From the NCBI RefSeq assembly GCF_963675165.1, contig NC_087390.1, positions 5,576,750 to 5,640,749 of the forward strand: DNA of 64,000 nucleotides, in the 5' to 3' direction. Of the stretch, positions 1 through 10,992 are shown piece after piece. This DNA comes from Halichondria panicea (taxonomy: Eukaryota; Porifera; Demospongiae; Suberitida; Halichondriidae). The notes beneath the pieces are model-generated. The model had not been told where the DNA came from and did no database searches. It saw nothing but the letters and a program-made list of their open reading frames with translations. The translations under genes were made by a program, and so were the position numbers. Position 1 is the stretch's first letter. Every line of letters begins with the position of its first letter.

Positions 1-2246
1 CGTGTGTGGGAGGAAGACCCTTCCATGAGCTACCACTTTGGCTGGATAATTAAATGCGCTAAAGACATCCAATTCTTTGATCCACGGAGTTTTCAGATTC
101 TCATTCTGAGGCTAGTGTTCACTTTTTGCCTTGCTCCTTTCGAAGAAATAATCACAAAAAACCCTGCCCTCCAAAAATCTTGCTCTGTATGGAAGAGTGG
201 GATGTGCTGGTGCCACGATAATGAGATTACCGCACACCTCGAACTTTGTAACAACAAGTCTATCGTTCTTAAAATACGATCTAAAGTTCTCACAACTAAG
301 AGCCTAGCCCATCGCTCAGTAATAGTCAATAAAATTCTCGAAACGGTGAAAGACGTTTGTCCCAATATTGTAGTTGTGGAATCACTGATCAATCCAAAGG
401 AAGTTGTCAGTCATCCTCTAGAACCTTCCTTAGAGCTCATGCTGTTTAGTGTTAGACATCTTGCTGCAGCTGTCAGCTCTCAAAACGAATCTGTGGAATC
501 AAATATCCATCACCCTCTTTCGCTAAAATGTCTTCTTCATTTTGAGCCGTACGCTGGTTTGGACCTTAAAACTATACATTGCATTCACAGTAACGAGAAA
601 ATCTTGAAAGAGGACAAAATTTCGAACACCTTCATTTCTCATTTTGCCAGTCAAATTTCTGATCCAAACAGCATTCTCATGTACAAACAAATTCTGGGCC
701 AATCTCAAGCTTCTTCTGATACAAAGGATGTAGTCCAGGCCCTCGAGACGTGGAGGAAAGAGACTGAGGGAACTTACAGCTGTCTGAGGGAGACTCTCAA
801 CAAGTACAGCGTCTTCACTGGGAGAAACCCCCTGGCGAGTTAAACCTAGCTATCTTATCACAATTGAGTGTATGATGAATGTATTCTTCATTTGCTCTCA
901 CATGATTATAATTATATGTATTACTACCTCATTCGCACATGCAGGAGCTAGCTGGTGTGGCTCATGATGATGTTGATCCCTTCGTGTTTAGTGTCAGTGA
1001 TGATGAGCAAAATGTGAGAAGCTGTATTTTTAGCATGCAAACAGTATACCAAAATTCTAGTAGTAGTATGTATACATTGCATGGAATTGACGCGTGAAAT
1101 ATGTATATTGCTTTTCACAGGATCATGATACAGTAAGAGAGAAAGAGTACCCAGTGTCTACGTTAGGTATGTCAATGGGAACAGGACTATATTGTGTATA
1201 TATGAAAGCTATAGCTATAATTAATTTTAGTGTTCTATACCTATAATAACCTATATATAGCTGCACCTGTATCGCTTATTTTAGTAATTTACCAGTTACT
1301 CATTCTGCAAAGAATGAGTAATAGGCAACTAAGATACTTCAGATAATTCACATAATTATTATACCCATGCATATATAGACCTATCTGCCTCAGAGCTTTG
1401 GATACTAATTATGTTTGTACCTTGAACATATCCAACATCAAAATCATGAATGTCAGGTACAATTTCTTGTTTAAGCTGAGCTCTGATAGTTTTCTTTAGA
1501 CAATCTGATGAAGTAATGGTGACCATATCCACGTTGCTCAAAGTTGTATGAGACTTAGATAACATTGACACTACAATGTGGAAGCTGTTTATAGGAGCGC
1601 TTGCAATGCCTTTATTGTTCACGCCACCATAAACATAAATGTATATAGGATCACCCGCTAATCGAGTCACTCTCCAAGAATTAATGAGCCGATATAGTCT
1701 GACTGACGAGCAACTCAACAGTGAAATAGAGGACTTTGATTTTCCTTGCCTTGCCAAAACATTCGATGGTGCAGCGATCTATTCGAGTGCAATGGGACTA
1801 ACTCGTGCTGAACAAACCGATGTGAATATGTTGTACCACAGAGAAGGAACTCAAGCAGCCATAATGAATTGCTTGCAAAGCTGGAAAGAACATAATTCTT
1901 TTCAAGCAACTTACAAAGCTCTACTGGATATCTTACTGAGATTGGGGAAAGGAGACACAGCTGATCAAATCTGTCAGCAATTGACCCAAGGTAAGTATAA
2001 TTATGCACATACGTTACGTGTCGGTGATAGTTAAGCTATAAGCCTTCTACTGAGTAGATATTCTCATTCATAATAATTATGATATAATTCACACCAGATC
2101 CGGATAATAGGCGCATAGAGGCCTGCTCTTTTCCCTATAGGCGCATGCACTTACTAACCAGATTATACAGTATAGATACAGGCTATAGGTGCTCCATAAG
2201 ATCAACAATAAGCACATTTGGAACAAGAAGAGTGTACTGCATGTAA
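1..2246 (+). CDS. 3' part of a COR-Death-Death domain protein gene (5' end outside window)
   Basis: Predicted exons are <1-834, 945-1013, 1121-1166, 1649-1990 and 2098-2246, and all splice phases agree (0, 0, 1, 1). Exon 1 opens with a stretch resembling the C-terminal half of a COR domain of Roco/DAPK-type proteins (SVWKSGMCW near residue 62, then RSVIVNKIL and VVESLINP). It ends in a Death-fold domain with the typical ALETWRKETEGTYSCL helix pair, completed by exon 2 (ELAGVAH). Exon 4 holds a second Death-like domain (LTDEQLNSEI to KGDTADQICQQL). The first intron needs a GC donor (CTG|GCGAGT) because no GT gives an in-frame junction. The last exon (about 49 codons, stop 2244-2246) is the least certain; an AATAAA lies at about 2373. 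COR plus Death is the DAPK layout; Death domains assemble signalling complexes, so an adaptor or sensor role is inferred. The start lies upstream of the window. Confidence 0.6.
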
Positions 2247-3890
2247 TATTATAAACATAATGCAATTCACTTTAGCTACACAACTTATAATTATAATTTC
2301 AAGCACATCGGAGTCTACGCACAAAATTTATATCCTCCGACAGAGTTTAATGGGGTACCATTTTCTGTAGAAGAATAAAATTGTCTACTTGACTAAGCAT
2401 GATGCTTTCAAAAGAGGGAGTAAGCTGTATCATGTTGAAAATGTGTTTTCTGAGGATCATCACTTTTTTGTTCTATAGCCACAACTCTCATACGTGCTTT
2501 TCACTGAATATGCTTCGAACAGTAATGCACCACAGGTCATGCTTCACTAATGAATTTTTTTTGACGTCACTGTTCCTATAGCTAAGCAATAAGCGTTTTA
2601 ATGTGTGCACGAGGATGATGCAATAATGCTCGAGGTTACGTAATGCTCGAGTGTATCAACCGAGAGCATTATTGCATCATCCAAGTGCACCAGCGTATTA
2701 AAACACGTTGCCGTGTTGTTATAAAGGTTGTATTGCTGATCACAAAGCTAAAAACCCTGTTCTCAAGCTAGTTTTCAGATTAACCTAGCTTCAAGCTGCA
2801 TTCTTGAGATTGCTAGATGACTTGAATGATGTTATAAAAAGTATGCAATAACAACTTCTTATTGTACACTTAACTGGTACAGTTACATGACTAGATTTGA
2901 TGGATGTCGTGACTGTACGTAGGTAACATGATCAGCAGAGAAGGTATGACAGGTGCAGTGTAGCTCGAGTAATTAGCTTCTGATTTAATACACACTCAGC
3001 AATAACATGTACACACATGCAGGGTGGGCGGATAACTAGCTAGTGTCAATCAGAGACTAATTGGCTAGAGCTACACCGCGCCTGTCGTACCTAATTGATC
3101 CTCTGATAAGTATTAGTTAATCGAAGTATTACATTATATAAGGACCTTACCTAGCTTATACGCACATGCATGCACAGGTAGCTCACTACCTCGTGCTGAG
3201 ATTTCTGCCACTCTTGCTGTATCCCTAGTGCAATCTAAGTAACGTAACTCACTCTGACATCCACTCTCCTCTATATAGACACGAGTAGATGTAACACATC
3301 GACTCCTTTACTACCACCATCCTCACTGCCACTGGACCCAACCAACTCCATTCATTAAAGGACATACAGTGAGTCTTATGCACCTATCAATGATATGCAC
3401 CGCATCACCCCCACACCTGGGGCTATATATATACATATATACTGATGGGGGAAACGTGGGAAAGTGATAATGATCTTTGCCCCCTACATGGAGCGTATAA
3501 GCTTTGTTTATCTTGCCCCCATCTCACCCCATCCCCATTAGTCTGGGGGCATGACCTAATATCTCGGGGGCAAAATCATGCAAGTAGAGTTAGGATTAGG
3601 TCTGGAAACTCTTGCAGCATTTCCGTGTGCTCTAGCGGAATGTGGCAAGAGTCAATGAAATACACATCATATGTCATGTGATTTTAATGAGTGTATTGCC
3701 TCTGTGAAGTATACTTTATTTATAATTATGCAGGCCTAGTGATCTGAGTGCTGGAGTCAGCTGGATCTACGTACTGTAAACATTATATAATGTGTATACA
3801 TGTATAGGACTGCTGAACATTGTTATAATAATTGTGTGTGTGTACTTTTCATGAACCGATAATTTTCAGCAAATGCTTCAATTGTGAGCC
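2247..3890. other. Gene-free spacer
   Basis: No exon with credible splice sites and codon use was found. The stretch contains the palindromic repeat listed separately and a segment at about 2995-3115 that recurs near 17.1 kb. Short open frames here look like random AT-rich sequence. Confidence 0.5.
2590..2708. repeat. Imperfect palindrome (MITE-like)
   Basis: The left arm around GTGCACGAGGATGATGCA and AATAATGCTCG is repeated in reverse complement at 2660-2705 (GAGCATTATTGCATCATCC, GTGCAC, TTAAAAC). The arms are about 45 bp with a short central loop. No coding content; probably a small foldback transposon relic. Confidence 0.65.
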
Positions 3891-3929
3891 GCGGCTAGCT
3901 ATATGCATGCTGTTTAACTCTTGTTGTGT

Positions 3930-4465
3930 TAAGGATCTTTACCCAAATAATTTTACTGGTTGAACGTGATACGCCACCTGCTTGCTTTGTCAGACAGGGC
4001 CTGTAAAATTGTACTTGACACCACAATGTGTCATCAGCTGTATACCAATCGTTTATGACTGTCCACATCAGAACAATAATTATAAGACACACATTCTGAT
4101 ACGTAAACATGTCACAGTGGATTCAAGACGTAACAAAAGCAAGTGCAGTGTCAGTTAACTATATATAGGTTACTCAGTCTCTACCACTTGTTTTTTGTAT
4201 TCTATACCGAAGGTTGATTCCCAACGTACATATACCGTGTCAGGAGTGCTCCTGACCGTGTGCAGACTAAATCTATCGAATAATTTGTTCTATAATTATT
4301 ATTACAAAATTGATTCCTGAATTGCGGAGATGATGATTATATCATTCGGATATTCATATTATTTATCCTTAATTGGACTGTGTGCAGTAGAAAAAAGTGG
4401 AGATCTCACGAAGTGCTGTGGTTAGCTAGCTGCCAAGATGTCACAGTCAACTGCATGCATATTGC
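3930..4465 (+). pseudogene. Duplicated 5' flank and start of the CARD-like/4-TM gene
   Basis: This stretch aligns with 21,484-21,940 upstream of the intact CARD-like gene: shared blocks include TTTATGACTGTCCACATCAG, GTTACTCAGTCTCTACCAC and the start-codon context GCCAAGATGTCACAGTCAAC. Homology stops about eight codons after the ATG, next to a GCATGCAT run. The rest of a copy of this gene lies on the opposite strand at 5.3-6.2 kb. It is therefore an orphaned promoter and first codons without a coding region. Confidence 0.7.
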
Positions 4466-4811
4466 TAGACTAAACTCGAAGAATTTAACCGACAAGGAAG
4501 AATTTGTTAATTAGCTGGAAGCAACTCCGCATGAGTCACACTAAAACGGAGCAACCTCGAATATCACTATTTTTCCAATTTCTTATAATATTCACTCCCA
4601 AATATCTCCGACGAACAATTCCATTATCTGTACTCATCATCACTGAAAGCATCGGGTACATGTGCTCCAAGGTGTTCCTGCCAGTTGACAACAACTGGGG
4701 GATTTTCTGTAATAGGTACACTAAACATACCGTATATACTCTACCTGTAACCAAGATTTCGTCCATGCACGTATTGCACACTTTAACAGCATGAATAAGT
4801 CAGTGCATGTA

Positions 4812-5102
4812 CAGTAGAACCTCGATTATCCGGAACCTCGATTATCCGGCTTGGCAGTTTTCTTGTTATCAGATCAGAAGTGGGCGTGTCCCTCAAACGC
4901 GTATGCGCGTTGCAGTTGTTACCATGGAGACATGCCTGCTTATCTTCAGCGCATGCGCAGACAACCATGTGGCACTGCTGTTTATCAATAAAGTGGGTGG
5001 ATCAAGGCGTGGTTTATCTATTCGATTATCCGGCATATTAATTCACTTATCCGGCCTGCTTCTGGAACCAAGGTGTCCGGATAACTGATCGAGGTTCTAC
5101 TG
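4812..5102. mobile_element. pogo-like MITE, 291 bp, TA target duplication
   Basis: Inverted ends CAGTAGAACCTCGATTATCC and its complement at 5083-5102 are flanked by TA on both sides (4810-4811, 5103-5104). The TATCCGG motif recurs several times inside. No transposase is encoded, so it is non-autonomous. Related copies lie near 27.9 kb and 32.9 kb. The TA duplication and CAGT end fit Tc1/mariner-pogo elements. Confidence 0.8.
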
Positions 5103-5265
5103 TACATGCAGTCACACAACTGGATTTGATGGATATTTAAAATGTACATAACCTATACAGGATTAACAAATATACTTTGTTTGTACCATTCTTTGTTTTT
5201 ACAGATACTGTACTTGATAGGGTGATTGAATATAATTATGCAGAGTCAATTTACACGTTATTAAA

Positions 5266-6168
5266 TTAAGATAAGATAGTGCACTTAATTAAAAAGAGAA
5301 CGCACATAATCAAGAAAGTGATGAGACCCAGTACTGCAACAACTAATGACGCCACATGTGTGATAAGAAGGAATATGAAAGTTGAGTAGTGCCAAATAAT
5401 AAATTGACACTAATAGCATCATAATTATACCTGTGTATTTACATCCACGCAAGAAGAATCCTGTAAAAAGATATTAAAGTATACAGTCAATTGCACACTC
5501 AGTACAGGCTATGGTTACCATGATTTAACCAGAACATTGACAATAATTTACGTGTTACTCAAAATTACATGGACTTACTTCTTTGAATCTCCTTGGCAGT
5601 GTAATATCCTTGTTCACCCTGTCGTATGTCATGGGTTTCTTGAACAACCATCCTCTGGAAAGAGAACCAAATAAACTGACTTTATTACTTCTAAGTCAGA
5701 ATTCCCCTCAGGAGTGATTAGCTCAATTTCCTCAGGCATCTCAATGTTAGGTATAGTTGTGTATCAGTCTGGACACCAGTGGCATCATCCAAAAGTAGAT
5801 TCAAAACTGACTGACTGTCACGCTGAAGTTTAGCAACCTCCTAATACTAATAAAAACCTCCTGCTGCATGTAATTGTTCTTTCATGTACTCCAATGATTC
5901 TACTTCTTTCAATAGACTCAAGAATACATCGAAAGCATTGCTGTCTAGCTCTATTCGAGAAACAATAGCAGACATGAAGACTGTAGCTTTTTGATGAGGT
6001 GTAGTATACTCATGCAATTCCAAAGATGAATCCAAATGATTTTCCAATGATCTTCTTGCTCCATGCATGGTTTGGGCAGAAGGGTTTGTATTGAGATTGC
6101 TTGAACTAAGTCAGCATAGAGATTCTGGACTGACATAACACAGTTGACTGTAGCTAGACTTCTGACAT
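5266..6168 (-). pseudogene. Decayed paralogue of the CARD-like/4-TM membrane protein
   Basis: Read on the minus strand, it begins at an ATG in the context CCCAAGATGTCAG (6166-6168). It then carries the CARD-like stretch (QNLYADLVQAI, later KATVFMSAIVSRIELDSNAF and DVFLSLLKEVESL) split between two frames by indels, with an early stop. Relics of exon 2 (about 5580-5655) and exon 3 (5432-5461, FFLRGCKYT, both splice sites kept) follow. The first TM exon and most of the last exon are missing, but the last TM segment is still open (YSTFIFLLITHVASLVV to a TAA at 5266-5268). It is a pseudogene of the gene at 21.9-23.5 kb, in opposite orientation. Confidence 0.75.
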
Positions 6169-6996
6169 CTTGGGAATTATATTTATTCTTTGTTATGGGG
6201 GTCTCCCCCACTTCTGTCTGCCACTGCATTACATCACAACATTCTAAGAGTTCTGCAAGCCAAATTTCAGGGACAAAACATGAAGGTGTGATCCCCGCCG
6301 CCGAAGGAGGCACATTTTGAGGAATTCAAAATAATATTTAAGCACATGACTCTGATTTTCAATGCAAATTAAGACAACAATTCATGTATCCTGAGCTTAC
6401 TACTTAGCTCACTGCGCATGCTCATAATAATAATGACGTCATTTTTAATTGCTGGTAAACAACTCTGGGTAAAGAAGGGCTATATTAAAGACAAAATCAA
6501 CATTATTACTATTAGCCTCAATTCCAGCCCATCTAATCTGCACAATGCTTTATGTACATGAATATAACAGTTAACCTTTTTAACTATATATAATTTTGCC
6601 ACCCCTGCAAACCTATATTATGCAATCAGATTGCAGACTGCCTACATTACGTAAGCAGTTTGCATTCAGGAATGCATATGCACCAATCAGATTGTATAAC
6701 CCTTACGTAATGCATTTTTGTTGGCTTCCCAGCCCCTCCCCTATCTGCAAGCTGAGCTTTGTGGTTAGAGGCGCGGCTAATATTAATGATATTCATAGTT
6801 AGTACGTGATGCAGCAGAACGAATGCTAGATAGGGCTGCAACCCGTCTCCCCTTTTGGGGCCTCAGGCCTGGCTGATCATAATTATATAACATCATTTAG
6901 CATCTTTTTTACAGGGAGGGTGTGTCCTAGAACGATCTGTAGTTGACTCTGGTAGTTGACTCTGGTAGTTGACCACTCTGGTTGACCACTCTGGTA

Positions 6997-7938
6997 TAGC
7001 CTCCTTCGCAGCCTCTCCTTTTTCTGTTCTTTGTCACAGAAGAGAAAATTGGAGGAACAAAGAAAGAAAGAAGGAAGCGACAAAGAAAAAGGAGAGCCTG
7101 CCTTGCTAAGTCGCGTGATCCCCTACTGACGTAGACAAATTTTATTAACGAGCATGGGCGAGAGAAAACCTCAATAACTGTCCTCCCACACAGTACTTGG
7201 AGCGCATTTACCAGGAACATAATCTGTTATGAACAGTACAGTACAGTACAGTAGAGTCAGTGTGAGGACATGACCTCACAGGGCATTACTTGATAAGGAA
7301 CTACTGTGGTAAACCACAAGTACTACAGTGATCACTAGTAGAACATGTGTTTTGTTAGTAGAACATTCTAGAACATTTCAGATCATGTGTTTGTTAGTAG
7401 AACATTCTAGAACAGGTTTTAGTATTTAAGTGTTGAGTTTTGGATTTGTTGAAATCATCGAATTGACTGTGTGCAACCGAATCAACGTTATCTCTAAACC
7501 CTGATCCCTCACAGTCAGCCTTCGTGAGACCTTTAGTCAGTAGAGGAAGTATGAAAGACTAGAGTAGAGTAGACTATACTGCTGTAATAATTATATCTAC
7601 TAGTCAAGTGGGTCTGTTCTGAACTCAGGAAAAAAAACTGAGCTAAATTTAGATATAGATCTAGATCTTTAGTCTGTACGCCCTCGTCTACGATGTCTCC
7701 ACGCTTGATTCTGGCTTACTATCTACGATGCTAACAGCTAGAGTTTGCAATGCGCATGCTGTAGCTATTTGCTCTGTCAGGCTCTGCCCAGCTAGTGATT
7801 GCCCACGTTCATTTTCACTCATCTACCACTCGTCTACGACTTAGCAAGGCAGGCTCTCCTTTTTCTTTGTTCCTCCAATTAGTCCCGTAGTTTATCTTAT
7901 TGAACTATGACAAAGAAGAGAGGCTGGGAAGGAGGCTA
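6997..7938. repeat. Foldback element with TAGCCTCCTTC ends
   Basis: The left end (TAGCCTCCTTCGCAGCCTCTC, then the CTGTTCTTTGTCA region) is mirrored at 7830-7938. The arms share GGAGAGCCTGCCTTGC and CTTTGTTCCTCCAATT with their complements. Between them are short direct repeats of GTAGAACATTCTAGAACA (about 7330-7420) and a CAGTA run near 7226. A related, more diverged element occupies about 19.09-19.86 kb. No convincing protein is encoded and no clear target duplication was found. Confidence 0.65.
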
Positions 7939-8296
7939 CACGTTTTTTTGGTCACTTTTAGTTTGCATTTGTAAACCTTTTTTCAAGTGCCCTAATTGAA
8001 CAGTTCAGCAGAACTTCAAGGATAGGGTAATCGCATTCATGACACCATCCATGCAATCTACCACAGAATCAAATATCATGCAACATGCATTGACTAGTTG
8101 ATATATCACGCTCCCTTCCCTAGCTTTTTGTTGTACAATTTACAACAACTTGACCTGTAAAGGGGTAACCATGCACATGCATGCAGACTGCATGGATCCA
8201 TGATAGTATACAATTGCATGCATTTGAATTTTATCCGCTTACTATAATAGTGTGTCGAACAGTGAAATGGTTCACACTTATGATTGAGTTACTTTA

Positions 8297-8655
8297 CAGG
8301 GGCGTAGGGAGGGGGAGGGCTTTGGGGGCTGGAGCCCCCCCTTTCTCTGCAAAAACTACACTAAGAGCCCCACCTTCTCTGATGAGTCTTCAGCCTGGGA
8401 ATTACTGGTATAGATTAGTGGCAGACAAACAGCATGTCCAAGAGCTAGCTATACTATACTAGTAACTTTGATTCTTTAGTGCAACTAGCTACGGCTAGCT
8501 AGCTAGCTAGCTTTAGCAGTATTATTAATTGAAGCAAGGTGTGGCTATTTTCTTGCACATGCGCAATGAGCCATTAATTAGGGGGTGTGGCTTCCGGTCA
8601 CCGGAAAATTTCGGCGCTCAGCCCCCCCTTCCTCAAATTCCTGCCTACGCCCCTG
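8297..8655. mobile_element. CAGGGGCGTA-type MITE, 359 bp, 5-bp duplication CTTTA
   Basis: The ends are CAGGGGCGTAGG and CCTACGCCCCTG, flanked by CTTTA at 8292-8296 and 8656-8660. The interior has no usable reading frame. The same end type and a 5-bp duplication occur at 28,039-28,362 and 51,766-52,369. The ends look hAT-like; the 5-bp duplication would fit the hAT lineages reported with 5-bp sites, but the superfamily is not proven. Confidence 0.8.
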
Positions 8656-9059
8656 CTTTACTGCGCACTTGCATGAATACCATTTTGAACAACTCTGGTA
8701 TACAGTTTGATTTGCGATTTTGATCTGCATTTTGCAGAAACAATTGATAATTAGGTCACTATAAATACGTACGTCCGCCTTTAATAATAAAAATATAGTA
8801 TTAGGAGAATCCTACAACAATTAAGTTCAGCTTATATATACCCATGAAATGTAAAAGGATTTACTCGTGCATGCAGTGATTCACAGAAAAGATAAGATCC
8901 AATTTTATTGTCATTAGCCAAGCCTCCACTTTGCAGCTGTATGGTAACACATTGCATGCATGATTGAATTACACAATCCATAAATTCTGTGGTTTTACTA
9001 CCCATGAAATATGATCCAAGGCCTGTAAATGGGGTGAATCCATGCATGAATTGTTTTCT

Positions 9060-10745
9060 CAGCCATGCACCTCTAGTGGTTGGATATGGTGGGCCGTTTG
9101 TTTCAAAATTCAAATGTTACATTTTCATTCAAATCACAATACATTCATTCAAGATGTGCAATTTTCATTCAAGAGCATTCAAGATTATTCATTCAAGATT
9201 CAAGATTTTGATGGATGCATAAACATGCATAATTTCAGATGACTTTAGCCACACTTTGTGGTTTTATTGCACGGTGTAGTTGTTTTAATTAACAGGAAAT
9301 GGGGTTCACAATAATCAACTCCCTCCCTCAGTAGTGGTAAGTAGCCTCGATCCCAGGCCGAGTTTTCGCTTTTATAACGGTTAGGCGAACAACTGGGCCT
9401 GGTACTAGTTGTCTGCGCATGCGTCAAATTTTCATTGTATATTTGTGGTCGGCAAAAATATTTAATAAATCAATAATCTAAATTTGTACACAGAAAATGC
9501 ACAGAGTGAGTACACAAAAGATGCACATAGGGAGCTGCTTCACAAGGGCCTGGGGAGTTGCCAGTTGTGCTGCAGCACGATTACAGTGACCCAGGGAAAC
9601 TTCAGGATGATTGAATGCCTTCAAATTACGTTTCAAAAAGATTTAGCAGGCTGCTGGACTTCTCTGATTCTAGGCCCCAACTCGTAACTCAGTTAAATTT
9701 TGCTTGAGAAAACGTAGATTCTCTTGATGTCTCTGAGCTACCCAGCAACGCTCGAATGAGCAGGTCATACTCCAGTCCTGTGAGTACAGGACAATATTAA
9801 AAGAAACCAAAGACGGTTAAACCCTTACCTCAAACTGTCCAGTCTCGTCCGTTAGTATAGCCAAGAGGAGCACTGTTGGGATAGCTGGATATTAGCCATT
9901 GCTCCTGTACAGAGAAGTAGACATTCTAAATACGTGTAGATCTATACATATTAAATTTCTCGTGTTATAGTGTCATTGTCGACGAGCTGATGATGGCAGC
10001 ACCAAGTTCTCTAGCTCACACTCTTCACTTGATCCACCATATTAATGATGATACTATATATAGTCTACCTAGATCTTTAATACCAAACATGAACAAGACT
10101 TGATAGCATATAGTCATTAGGGCCCACACAAAAATATCTGACCTTAACAAGCTTGACAAAGCTTTATACCTCTTCCCTTGTTGTTCAGTCTTCAGAATAA
10201 TGTTTTCTAAGCTTCAGAGAAGAGAGAAGCTTCAGCTAAGAGCCATTCCAATAATGATAAAACGGGAACTGACTTCTAGTACACGATAGTACACGAATAT
10301 AAATGTCACGAAAGTGAACGAGAATATCCATTCGTCAGAATCTGACTAACGACTGACGCATGCGCAGACAACTAGTACCAGGCCAGTTGTTCGCCTAACC
10401 GTTATAAAAGCGAAAACTCGGCCTGGGATCGAGGCTATAGTGGTAAGGTGATTCCCAAACCAGAAACATGACATTGATTAACGAAAATTAACAAGAGGTC
10501 AGGGGTTCGTTGCCGACCTCCGAGTTTTGAGCATTAAGCAAAAGACATCTCTTAAATGTTGTGTTTTAATGACTGTATATGCATGCATGATATCTTGAAT
10601 AATTATTGTCGACTTGAATGCATTAAAATCTTGAATGACAATTGCAGGTCTTGAATGAATACTGTATATATGCATCTTGAATGAATGTATTGTAATCTGA
10701 ATGAAAATATAACATTTGAATTTTGAAACAAACGGCCCACCATAG
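9060..10745. repeat. Inverted repeat surrounding the first MULE-like element
   Basis: A CATTCAAGA-rich arm at 9060-9225 (GGTGGGCCGTTTGTTTCAAAA and onward) is present in reverse complement at about 10,590-10,745. The MULE-like element sits between them, so it inserted into an older foldback repeat. Sequence near 8990-9010, 10,800 and 11,720 shares a CATGAAATATGATCCAA block with it. Confidence 0.6.
9342..10437 (-). mobile_element. MULE-like non-autonomous element, copy 1, 10-bp duplication
   Basis: Long terminal inverted repeats start TAGCCTCGATCCCAGGCCG and run about 90 bp. The 10-bp sequence TAGTGGTAAG flanks both ends (9332-9341, 10,438-10,447). A second copy in opposite orientation lies at 42,983-44,061. 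Long TIRs and about 10-bp duplications are typical of Mutator-like elements. No transposase is present. The interior is conserved between copies and contains two exon-like segments with intact splice signals, on the minus strand here. Confidence 0.85.
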
Positions 10746-10863
10746 TTGGAAGTGTTAATTCCTTCTGGGGATGTATATGGGAGTGTGAATCCATGAAATA
10801 TGATCCAAGGATGAGGTGAATATGTTCTCAGACATGCACTCTAAAGTGGTAGTGTAAACCCTA

Positions 10864-10992
10864 CACTGTAAAAAATGATGTGTGGTTTGACGCAGAGTGT
10901 GTGGCTATTGTGGCAAACGTGCGTTTTTTCTTGCGTTTTTTCCGGATAATTGCAACAATAGTCACACACTTGCATCACAATTTTTTACAGTG
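10864..10992. mobile_element. Palindromic MITE, 129 bp, TA-flanked
   Basis: The ends CACTGTAAAAAAT and ATTTTTTACAGTG are flanked by TA. Almost the whole element folds on itself (GTGTGTGGCTATTGTGGCAA against the TTGCAACAATAGTCACACAC side). A related palindrome with the same GTGGCAAA/TTTGCCAC core is at 55,282-55,398. Confidence 0.7.

Noticed and set aside
9484-9687. 67-residue frame MYTENAQSEY..., repeated exactly at 43,725-43,928
   Set aside because: Conserved because both copies of the MULE-like element are young. It lies antisense to better exon-like signals and runs into repeat sequence.
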